Shown: in pieces, positions 45,168-52,786 of the stretch
Numbering within the stretch: the stretch's first letter is position 1
Layout of the letters: every line of letters starts with the position of its first letter
Assembly (NCBI RefSeq): GCF_022427965.1
Contig: NZ_JAKTTI010000017.1
Coordinates: forward strand, 1 to 64,000
DNA length: 64,000 nt
From: Fredinandcohnia quinoae
GTDB lineage: Bacteria > Bacillota > Bacilli > Bacillales > Bacillaceae_L
Reading direction: 5' to 3'
Notes under the pieces: generated by a model
Told to the model about the DNA's origin: nothing
Database searches by the model: none
The model's input: the letters and a program-made list of their open reading frames with translations, nothing else
Position numbers and translations under genes: made by a program

Positions 45168-45593
45168 TTATCTTCTGCCAAAGTATTGATTAAACATTTC
45201 CGATGTATCCAATGGATTTTTCTTTTGTTGCTCTCCCTTTTTTCGTGTTGATTCTTTCGTTTTTGGATTAAAGCCAAAAAACTGCTCAAAGGTTTGATGG
45301 ACTGCTGCAGGGTCAAATCCATGATTACTCATTTCTCCATTTGCATGTTTTGATTGAGTATCACCATTTGGAGCATGCTGCTTAATTCCTTGTTTCGCGT
45401 CGTACTTTTCTCTTAATGTAGTTGAATATAGCGTTTCATAAGCTATTTTGATTGCTTTAAAACGACTCTCTGCATCTGGATCCCCATGATTTACATCTGG
45501 ATGATATTTCTTTGCTAATCGCCTGTAAGCATTTTTTACCTCATCCCTTGTTGCACTAGGTTCAATCCCTAATTGATCATAATAATTATTCAT
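45168..45593 (-). CDS. J-domain protein, partner of the Hsp70-like ATPase
   Basis: This 141-residue protein has a J domain (about 3-66) with the essential HPD in KKYHPDVNHGD. The rest is low-complexity, charged and rich in Lys, Gln and Asn, with no zinc or client-binding domain of DnaJ. Such class III J proteins dock Hsp70 onto one client. The operon's own large Hsp70-like ATPase is the natural partner. Confidence 0.92.
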   Translation of the reverse strand: MNNYYDQLGIEPSATRDEVKNAYRRLAKKYHPDVNHGDPDAESRFKAIKIAYETLYSTTLREKYDAKQGIKQHAPNGDTQSKHANGEMSNHGFDPAAVHQTFEQFFGFNPKTKESTRKKGEQQKKNPLDTSEMFNQYFGRR

Positions 45594-45646
45594 CAGCTCA
45601 AATCCTTGTAATTTTTAGTGAAGTGGTTTATCTATTTTTAATACGA

Positions 45647-45675
45647 ACAATAAGAGGCGGAAAGCCTCTTATCGT
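45647..45675 (-). promoter_or_regulatory. hairpin between the tube-like gene and the rest of the operon
   Basis: ATAAGAGGC pairs with GCCTCTTAT around a 5-base loop, in the 94-bp gap behind the tube-like gene. The following sequence is only weakly T-rich. Such a leaky terminator or mRNA-end stabiliser would give extra product of the gene before it, as expected for a structural subunit. Confidence 0.65.
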
Positions 45676-45687
45676 CCTGTAAAAAAA

Positions 45688-46113
45688 TTATTGGAAGTTT
45701 CCGTCGATGACCACTTCGTCTGTCTTGTCTTTTTTCTGTTTAATTAATAATTCGAAGCTTCCTACGCCTTGGGAATCTCCAAAAATCTCACTGTAATCCA
45801 CAACAAATGCATGTGGTAAAGTAAATTTACGCACAATTTGTCCAGCTGCTTCTACTTCTAATGTAACTTCACGATAAGCCTCAAGCTTCTCTGCTGGAAC
45901 AGTAGACCATTCAGCAAGCTTAATTGTGTCATCTGCTCCATCTTCAGTAGTTGCAGTTAGGATTTTACCTTTAATTTTGAGTGTTGCACCCACATCTGTT
46001 GAACGTGCATTTGTATCATCTGGTGTATCAGTGCCAAACACTGCCTCCTCAATATTTCTAACTCCTAACTCAATTGTTTCTCCTGCTCCTTCTACCCTAA
46101 GCCTAAATCCCAT
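45688..46113 (-). CDS. small beta-rich protein, possible tail-tube/Hcp-like subunit
   Basis: The ATG after AAAGGAGG gives 141 residues. It is nearly all beta: GFRLRVEG, ATLKIKGKILTA, YREVTLEVEAAGQIVRKFTL, then AFVVDYSEIFGD, GVGSFELLIKQKK. I recall close relatives in clostridia and bacilli under the unhelpful label 'membrane-associated protease 1'; there is no protease motif or signal here. The strand order and the 'fTfp.AFVVdY.E..g...G.f.L.ikq' end resemble single-domain tube proteins such as Hcp and phage tail tubes. Its hairpin-ended transcript and clean ribosome site suggest high expression. Confidence 0.6.
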   Translation of the reverse strand: MGFRLRVEGAGETIELGVRNIEEAVFGTDTPDDTNARSTDVGATLKIKGKILTATTEDGADDTIKLAEWSTVPAEKLEAYREVTLEVEAAGQIVRKFTLPHAFVVDYSEIFGDSQGVGSFELLIKQKKDKTDEVVIDGNFQ

Positions 46114-46262
46114 ACAAAAATCCTCCTTTTGTTTATTGATACTTTTCACAGGCATTTTTTGCTTGTGATATTTATGTTGAAAAGCATGGCGTAATAACCT
46201 TGCCTTTAACAACTGATAATAATAAGTCTACTTACGAATCCATTTCATATGAATCTATGAAG

Positions 46263-48464
46263 TTATGCTTTGACTGCAGTTGTCCCTTTTGTAATCGTAA
46301 CTTCAAGGTTTTTCACATTGCCATTGAAGACAATATCGATATGGCACAGATTATTACGCTCATCAATGGTATAACTAATATCATCTCCGTCCTGAAGAAC
46401 TGAGTTCACAAATTCCTTGGATTTCAACCATTTGCTCTTTTGACTGCTAGGATTATTACTAAAGAACTTCACGATATTGTCATGCTTGAAATCACCTGTT
46501 TGAAAGCGAAGGATACGCTCTATATAAGTACTAACAAGCGTCTTGTAAATTGAATCAAAGCCTACACCATCATCGATTGAGGATGATAAACTTCTAGCCT
46601 TATAGACCGAAATACGAGTAACATCCTTTTTGTCAACTTGGGCATTATCAGATGAAAAGATAAAACCAAAGCTTCTTTGATTAATAGAATCTTTGATCGT
46701 GTTTGTGAATCCAGAAATCTCTTTCGCCATCGTTGTCGTTGCATGTAAACTATGATCCTCTGCTTCAATGTCAAAGCGTACACCAGGATACTCTCTCGTT
46801 ACACTGCGGAATTTCTTCTTCAAATATTCCGGACACTGGTAAGCCGCAACAATTCCTGCTGCTATGTAAGAGGCTTCCACATAGACCCCTTCAATCCAAA
46901 GCTTCAAGATATCTTCCTTCTCTTTTGATAATTGAACACCATTTTCAGTCTGTTTCATTCGACTATCGAGAATGACACCTGACTTGTCCTTTGGAATAAT
47001 GGTGAAATTCGGTAAGCAAGGGACAGCAAATTCACTATAGTCCTTTCTCAGAAGGACTGCACATTTGTCAATGAAGCGGTCTACACCTGTCGTTGAAATA
47101 CTGTTAAATGTTGTTTCATCACCAGATTCAAAGCTGAAGAACAACTGTACTCGATAATTCTTCGCAACCTGTAGAAGCATAGATAGGGACTCCATTCGAT
47201 TGCTGTCTTTTTTTACAGATACTTCATTCCCTTTGAAGCGCTGCCTTCTAATTGGTGCCTTTCCATTTGTCTCCCATTCGATGACTGGAACAATACCAAA
47301 CCAAACTGTATCAGTGAAGTCATTTTTGGCATTGACGGTATTTAAATACGCTTCTAGTCTAGAAATATTGCTGCTTTTGACTAACATATCCAATCTCGTA
47401 TTTAATACTAATAAACTAGGCTGCATTCCTCGGTTTTTCGTATCGTATTGATCAAAAAACAGTTTAACACCGAGAATTTTTTCCACGAGTGGCTTCACTG
47501 TTTTTACAAAGTCATCCTTTGCATTCTTATAAAATTCCAAATAGGTGTTGTAGTTCTGTACTTCTACTTCAACATCAACTTCATTTCTTACAGCTGGAAG
47601 TGGTGAAAAGGTTCGTACAACTAGATCCTTAACATATGAGGAAGGTGTTTCTGTAATTGCTTCATAATCTTCCTCAAATACAGTCTCTAATCTCATTTGG
47701 CTATTTTCATCTAGTGCTAGTAATTCCTTGCTTTCTTCCTTTGGTGCTTCAATGATTTTCAACTCACCGTCATCACCAATTGACAGAATTCCGATCTGTA
47801 ATTCCTCTGCTTCCTCACCGTTCTGGGAAGCACCTAGTAATAGTCTTGTCTTTATATCCTCTATTGCCAATGGAAGCATCGCCATTACATTGTTGTAATT
47901 TTGACTCGCCTCTTCAAATTTCATATTTAATTTATCGCCAATGTCTAGTTGTTTTGGATCGCCTTCGTCCAACTTTTCATACTCATCATGCAAATAGTGG
48001 ATCTCTTTTCGAACTTGGCGTATATCTTCCATCACCTTTTTAGGTGAAATCATATCAAGTAAATTTTCAAATTTAAAGTCTACATTTGCAATTCCTTGGC
48101 TTCTTTTCGTATCGATAAGTGTAAATAACATTTTTAAGAAATCATTGTTTTGATCAATTTTTATTGCTGAGATTAAATCATCAGATATGCCTTCTGGTTT
48201 TTTTAATGTGTAAATGACCTTTTGATTAGCAGCATTGTAGAAGGAATAAACAGTCGGTGAAAACTTAGTCAAAAACTCATCAAAGCTTTTTACTAGTAAA
48301 TACTGATTGATCTCCTTAATTTTATCGTCACTTAAACTATCAATGCCCTTCACATCCCCTACAAGCGTAAGTAAATCTAACTTTTCAGGATTAATTTCTT
48401 CAAATAGCATTGTTCTGTTTGTTTGATAGATAATATCCATAAATTTTGGCCATACAATTTGCAA
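46263..48464 (-). CDS. 733-residue protein, possible TssB-TssC sheath fusion
   Basis: Up to 733 residues from a TTG. The strong AGGAGG (48489-48494) lies 24 bp further upstream with no standard in-frame start between, so the true start is unclear. An N-terminal stretch (about 34-110: LVGDVKG, NQYLLVKSFDEFLTKFSPT, NDFLKMLFTL) has the order of type VI sheath protein TssB ('GVLGDFSG...K.veID.dNFdevma.iaP.l', then 'DF.p..v'). The C-terminal 400 residues are alpha/beta with FAVPCLPNFTII and GVYVEASYIAAGIVAAYQCP, reminiscent of sheath proteins. The match is by eye only. It heads the operon, before the tube-like gene. Confidence 0.55.
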   Translation of the reverse strand: MQIVWPKFMDIIYQTNRTMLFEEINPEKLDLLTLVGDVKGIDSLSDDKIKEINQYLLVKSFDEFLTKFSPTVYSFYNAANQKVIYTLKKPEGISDDLISAIKIDQNNDFLKMLFTLIDTKRSQGIANVDFKFENLLDMISPKKVMEDIRQVRKEIHYLHDEYEKLDEGDPKQLDIGDKLNMKFEEASQNYNNVMAMLPLAIEDIKTRLLLGASQNGEEAEELQIGILSIGDDGELKIIEAPKEESKELLALDENSQMRLETVFEEDYEAITETPSSYVKDLVVRTFSPLPAVRNEVDVEVEVQNYNTYLEFYKNAKDDFVKTVKPLVEKILGVKLFFDQYDTKNRGMQPSLLVLNTRLDMLVKSSNISRLEAYLNTVNAKNDFTDTVWFGIVPVIEWETNGKAPIRRQRFKGNEVSVKKDSNRMESLSMLLQVAKNYRVQLFFSFESGDETTFNSISTTGVDRFIDKCAVLLRKDYSEFAVPCLPNFTIIPKDKSGVILDSRMKQTENGVQLSKEKEDILKLWIEGVYVEASYIAAGIVAAYQCPEYLKKKFRSVTREYPGVRFDIEAEDHSLHATTTMAKEISGFTNTIKDSINQRSFGFIFSSDNAQVDKKDVTRISVYKARSLSSSIDDGVGFDSIYKTLVSTYIERILRFQTGDFKHDNIVKFFSNNPSSQKSKWLKSKEFVNSVLQDGDDISYTIDERNNLCHIDIVFNGNVKNLEVTITKGTTAVKA

Positions 48465-48775
48465 AATGGCTGCAAATGATAATGGCTTCCTCCTCTCAAT
48501 GTATTAATAATCTCTAATAACTTTTTACCTATTCCCCTTTTTTCCATAAAAGTTATAAATTGTAGTCTTTGTAGTATCCTGCAATTGTATTATACAGAAG
48601 AATTTAAAAATTCAACTACATAATTCCAAAAATTGAGAAAAAAGTACCATAAGTTTCTAATTTTGATACTTTCCTACCATATTCAACATTTTTCAAGGAT
48701 TTTTGCATTTCGTCACGAAGTATTTATGTAAATTAAAAAACAGATGAAACTTTTCAAAAAAAGGTGGGTTGGATT
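48465..48775. other. 311-bp divergent promoter region of the large operon and the vWA gene
   Basis: Minus strand: TTGAAT and TATAAT 15 bp apart (about 48591-48617), a possible promoter of the operon. Plus strand: TTGCAT and TATGTA 16 bp apart (about 48706-48733) ahead of the vWA gene. Both fit only loosely. No dyad operator or alternative-sigma match was convincing, and no small gene is seen. Confidence 0.5.
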
Positions 48776-50566
48776 ATGAGTAAAATAAATCAGATTGTGA
48801 AAAGGTTGCTAATTCCATTCATTATAATTGCGCTCTCTATCAGTCCTATTGGTGCTTCAAATATCTTTGCAAGTGTGCCACCAGAGGCGGAAGTTGTCTT
48901 TGTTATCGATACTAGCTTCTCAATGAAGACAAATGATAAAGAGAGAATTACGAACGAAGTACTAAATATGTTCATAGATTTAAATGAGGATTCGAAAACG
49001 AAGGTTGGATTTGTCTTCTACAATGATAAAATAGTTGCTTCACAACCGTTAACATCGCTCGAATCATTGACAAACAAATCACGATTGAAGGAAAAATTAA
49101 ATACGATTCCCCAAACGGGTTATACAGACCTTGGTCTAGGATTAAAAAATGGCCAAGAGTTACTTGTGAGTAGCAATCATGACCAAACTAGCAAAACTAT
49201 CATTTTATTAACCGATGGGGAAATTGATTTGCCTCCCCATTCTGAACGAACGAAGGCAGAATCTGAAAGTGATATTACCGAAGTAATTAAAAAAGCTCAA
49301 CAAGAAAATCACACGATCCATACTGTCGGTTTGAGTAGTGGTGGGATTATGAATGAAAAGCAGTTGAAGCATATTGCTGTAGAAACTGGGGGATCCACAT
49401 TTTTTGCACAAAAGGCAGAGGCACTCCCTGAAATATTTCAAACAATTTTTGCAGGACTAGGTCAATCGACGATCTTTCCAATCGCATCAGTTACTGCCAA
49501 CGGAAAGGAACAAGAGGTTAAGATTGATATCCCATTTGGAATATCAGAAGGATCTGTCGTATTACTTTCACAGCAGCCAATTGGTGAAGCCATTATCTAT
49601 GGAGACACTACTGTCAGCAAGCAACATCAATCAAAACATTACACAATTTTGAATATGAAACAAATCAAAGAACAATCTTTATTTTTGAATTTTAAAGCTG
49701 TCTCAGGAGATATGGTAACGGTAAGCTTTCTTGGTAATCAGCCGTTTACTGCCGCACTTGAACTGCCAGAAGAGAAAATAGTGAAGGATGAACCAATTGT
49801 CATTCGTTCCAAGCTCATCAGCAAAGACACTAGCACACCTTCAGAGCTCTCATCAAGCCTTGTTGGCGAACTTGTTGTTAAGCATTTGATAACAGGGACC
49901 GAATTACGATTTCCGATGAAGAATACAGGAGCTTATTTTGAGCTTGAACAAGAATTTACAACACTTGGTAATTATGAGGCAAAAGCACTAATAACGGGGC
50001 CGAGCTTTCAAGCTGAAACTGAAAGTATGTCCTTTGAACTAATTAATTCACAACCAATCCTATCAAAATCAGAACCTATTACGAAAAAAAAATCGAATCC
50101 AATCTATTTAATAGTAGGAATTGCTGCTTTTTTCATATGTATTGCATTAATAACTCTATGGTTAACTAGGAGAAGTTATTCATTTATTGGCCGATTGGAG
50201 GGGGTCTATCGTCAGACAGAAGGGAAAATGATTCCTTCAAAAAAACATTGGCCACTCGCAGCCTTTAACAATCAAAAACAAGTCACATTATCAGAGTTAT
50301 TTTCACGGCTGGATATTCACGACAAAGTTCCAGGTGCAGAACAAATCTACTTTCAAGCAGGTAAAAATGGTGTTCTATTCATGAAACACACCACGAGATG
50401 TATCATTCTAAAAGGCGGAACCACCATTCCTAGAAATCAAAAAGTAATCATCCGAAATAACGAGAAATTATTTATCACATTTGAAGATGGCGAAATGGAA
50501 GTAGAGCTGCTTTATAAAGCAACAGAACAATATGAAACGATCGAAGCATACTCTTATACGAGTTGA
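48776..50566 (+). CDS. membrane-anchored von Willebrand A domain protein
   Basis: The ATG after AAGGTGG gives 596 residues. A signal peptide (about 8-30) is followed by a vWA domain (about 36-225) with an intact metal site (VIDTSFSMKTND, TDLGLG, LLTDGEID). An immunoglobulin-like linker region leads to a single membrane helix (about 445-465). The last 130 residues are cytoplasmic and beta-rich. The extracytoplasmic domain can bind a protein ligand through its metal, while the tail can talk to the operon products inside. It is divergent from the operon and shares its promoter region. The layout recalls surface co-receptors, but no partner is proven. Confidence 0.85.
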   Translation: MSKINQIVKRLLIPFIIIALSISPIGASNIFASVPPEAEVVFVIDTSFSMKTNDKERITNEVLNMFIDLNEDSKTKVGFVFYNDKIVASQPLTSLESLTNKSRLKEKLNTIPQTGYTDLGLGLKNGQELLVSSNHDQTSKTIILLTDGEIDLPPHSERTKAESESDITEVIKKAQQENHTIHTVGLSSGGIMNEKQLKHIAVETGGSTFFAQKAEALPEIFQTIFAGLGQSTIFPIASVTANGKEQEVKIDIPFGISEGSVVLLSQQPIGEAIIYGDTTVSKQHQSKHYTILNMKQIKEQSLFLNFKAVSGDMVTVSFLGNQPFTAALELPEEKIVKDEPIVIRSKLISKDTSTPSELSSSLVGELVVKHLITGTELRFPMKNTGAYFELEQEFTTLGNYEAKALITGPSFQAETESMSFELINSQPILSKSEPITKKKSNPIYLIVGIAAFFICIALITLWLTRRSYSFIGRLEGVYRQTEGKMIPSKKHWPLAAFNNQKQVTLSELFSRLDIHDKVPGAEQIYFQAGKNGVLFMKHTTRCIILKGGTTIPRNQKVIIRNNEKLFITFEDGEMEVELLYKATEQYETIEAYSYTS

Positions 50567-50572
50567 AATGAA

Positions 50573-50698
50573 GAAAAGCGCAAGCGCCTTGTCCAGGCCC
50601 GACAAGCAAATGTTCTGATGCAAAAAAGTCGCTCTTTGACTTTTCTTGCATCAGGTTATTTGACCTCGAGGGCCTAGGCGCTCGAGCTAGACATTTAT
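50573..50698. repeat. Bacillaceae-type intergenic repeat (AAGCGCAAGCGCC ... GGCGCTCGAGCTAGAC)
   Basis: The ends GAAAAGCGCAAGCGCC and GGCGCTCGAGCTAGACATT form an imperfect inverted pair. Inside is a second stem, TGATGCAA-AAAAGTC with GACTTTTCTTGCATCA. I recall many copies of this element type between genes of Bacillus relatives. It sits between the convergent vWA and kinase genes, and carries no gene. Confidence 0.7.
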
Positions 50699-50723
50699 CA
50701 GTAAAATTATATACTCATCCGGT

Positions 50724-50751
50724 CCCGATGTTAATTGAAATCGGGTTTTTT
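50724..50751 (+). terminator. terminator of the vWA gene, inside the kinase gene end
   Basis: CCCGAT pairs with ATCGGG and six T follow on the plus strand. It overlaps the last codons of the convergent kinase gene by about 20 bp. Confidence 0.7.
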
Positions 50752-51666
50752 AGATGGCTTCAGAAACCGGTTCCTTATATTGAAGAGTGTATATTCAAGC
50801 TTAATTACTGGAATGAATGATGCGATAGAATCCGGTCTTTCTTGATAGTGAACTGATAGACTCTTCATTATTTTTTTCGCAAACCATGGCGATAAATTCA
50901 AATCTTTACGATTAATAGATTCCATCTTGTCTTCTATTACCCTTGAAGGGGCGTCGACTGGAGGTTGTCCAACTACAATATAGTAAATAATTGCAGCCAT
51001 ACTATATATATCTGAATAGACACCTTGTTGTGACTGATTCGAATAAAGCTCCAATGGTGAATAACCTTTTGTAGTGAAAATCTGTTTATTAGAGTTTGTT
51101 TCCAATGAAGTAGCTGAACCAAAATCGATCAATTTAGGATTTCCCTCTTGGTCAATCAATATATTTTTAGGCTTAATATCCCGGTGTATAATGCCTTGAC
51201 TATGCACATAGTGAAGCGTATTTATTAGAGGAAGATAAACCTCTTTTAGAAAAGTTGAAAATTGAAAGGAATCTTTTCTTTGTATATACCTTTCCATAGT
51301 CTCACCTTGACAATACTCCATCACTAAATAGACTGTTCCATTTTCCTCAAAATGATCAATGTATTGAATGATATTAGGATGTGAAAGTCGTCTTAAAAAG
51401 TTGACCTCTTCCAAGAAGGATTGCTTTAATTCATTACATTTCTTTTTATTGGTTGAATATCTACATAATAATGTTCGATCATCTAAATCGCGGTTGACAA
51501 GGGATTTTGGAAAAAATTCTTTGATAACGACACTTTTTTCATTTTCTATCCCCTGCGCTAAATAGACAATCGATAAGTCACTAGCAGACATGACTGATTG
51601 AATCTGATACGAATGATTTAATTGTTCATTTTCCTTAAGACAAGCCTCATAGATTATCTCTTCCAA
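50731..51666 (-). CDS. cytoplasmic Hanks-type Ser/Thr protein kinase
   Basis: The TTG 6 bp after GAGGGAG gives 311 residues. An in-frame ATG at 51681 has no ribosome site and overlaps this one. Lys49 in VVIKEFFP, Asp163 in HRDIKPKN and Asp181 of DFG are present, with an APE-type region SPLELYS. The glycine loop reads VMSASDLSIVYLA, without the usual Gly pattern. The IKEFFP ... R-D stretch is typical of kinases paired with FHA/PP2C genes, such as PpkA. No PASTA domain or membrane helix. It is separated from the large operon only by the vWA gene and should supply the phosphothreonine read by the two FHA proteins. Confidence 0.85.
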   Translation of the reverse strand: MEEIIYEACLKENEQLNHSYQIQSVMSASDLSIVYLAQGIENEKSVVIKEFFPKSLVNRDLDDRTLLCRYSTNKKKCNELKQSFLEEVNFLRRLSHPNIIQYIDHFEENGTVYLVMEYCQGETMERYIQRKDSFQFSTFLKEVYLPLINTLHYVHSQGIIHRDIKPKNILIDQEGNPKLIDFGSATSLETNSNKQIFTTKGYSPLELYSNQSQQGVYSDIYSMAAIIYYIVVGQPPVDAPSRVIEDKMESINRKDLNLSPWFAKKIMKSLSVHYQERPDSIASFIPVIKLEYTLFNIRNRFLKPSKKPDFN

Positions 51667-51838
51667 TAGAAACTCCCTCATTTATCAGAATTAATAGTTT
51701 TATAGTACCAATAAGCCGAGTGGAATGGAAGTCCCTTCCTGTAGAATAATAGAGAAATCAGGAGCCTACTAAAAAGAGTTTACTCTAAACCTTTCTTGAT
51801 ATCATGCAAAAAATCACTCTAACACATGGTGATCTCCC

Positions 51839-52786
51839 TTATTCCCCAGAGGGCAAATCAATTGGTGTCCCTGTAGACAAAGGAACTCCGAAATTGGGTG
51901 TTCCATCTAGATTCCAGGTGAATTTTTGAATTCTAGTACTCCTTAGTTGACTGCCGCCTGCTGATGTCGGGATTGCGTGATAAACAATCCAATCCTCTTT
52001 CCCATCAGGTGATTGGGTAAAACAATTATGACCTGGTGCAAACACTTCATTTACGATGCTCTTTTTAAACAAAGGCTGGGTAGATTTAAGCCATGACTCC
52101 GGATTTAGGAGACTACTATCGTCTGTAGCGGTCAACATACCAAGGCAATACTCATCGGACCAAGTTGTACTTGCTGAATATACCAAAAACAATTTTCCAT
52201 TTCGCTTTAACATAACAGGGCCCTCATTTATTGCCATACCACCTTGCTTTTCCCAGTCGTACTCAGGTTTCGACAATAATACATTCTTACCCGAAATGGT
52301 CCATGGGTTTTCCATCTCAGCTATGTATAGCGCAGAACCATAGTCGGGAAATTTTCCATACCCTGCATAGACAAAATATAAACATCCTCTATGTTCAAAA
52401 ATTGTTCCATCTAATCCAGGATATTCTGTGTTCACATATCCCTTTTCTACCCATTCCCCTTGAAAAGGATCCTCTGCGGAATTCTCAAGTACAAACACTT
52501 TTCTTGTTCGATCATCCCCTTTTCCATCATTCGCAGTGTAATACACATACCAATTTCCATTCACCTTATGAATCTCCGGAGCCCATATGTTTGCACAATT
52601 TATTCCCTCAGTTGGTGCTGTCCAAATTGTCTTACATTCCCCTTCAGCTATTCCACTCAGGGTAGTTGATTTCCATATATCAAGATGTGTCCTTTTCGTA
52701 ACCATAAAATAGTACATATCCTTATCTTTATACACCCATGGATCTGCTCCAGGATCTAGAAGGGGGTTCTGAAATGTAAGATTCAC
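51839..52786 (-). CDS. glycoside hydrolase family 43
   Basis: This 315-residue protein starts at GTG after GAGGAGAG. The five-bladed propeller of GH43 is indicated by the three acids: Asp15 in DPGADPW (base), Asp in YPGLDGTIFE near 127 and Glu in AINEGPVML near 188 (acid). No signal peptide, so it is intracellular and works on imported oligosaccharides. GH43 enzymes remove alpha-L-arabinose or beta-xylose. The specificity is open. Its start overlaps the stop of the acyltransferase gene. Confidence 0.88.
   Translation of the reverse strand: MNLTFQNPLLDPGADPWVYKDKDMYYFMVTKRTHLDIWKSTTLSGIAEGECKTIWTAPTEGINCANIWAPEIHKVNGNWYVYYTANDGKGDDRTRKVFVLENSAEDPFQGEWVEKGYVNTEYPGLDGTIFEHRGCLYFVYAGYGKFPDYGSALYIAEMENPWTISGKNVLLSKPEYDWEKQGGMAINEGPVMLKRNGKLFLVYSASTTWSDEYCLGMLTATDDSSLLNPESWLKSTQPLFKKSIVNEVFAPGHNCFTQSPDGKEDWIVYHAIPTSAGGSQLRSTRIQKFTWNLDGTPNFGVPLSTGTPIDLPSGE

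Noticed and set aside
50573-50698. Composite palindromic element between vWA and kinase genes as a new mobile element
   Set aside because: It resembles a common intergenic repeat of Bacillus relatives as I remember it, so it is listed as a repeat and not as new.
35894-51681. A complete type VI secretion or extracellular injection cluster
   Set aside because: No spike, AAA+ ATPase, membrane complex or LysM/PAAR protein is visible; only parts resemble such systems.
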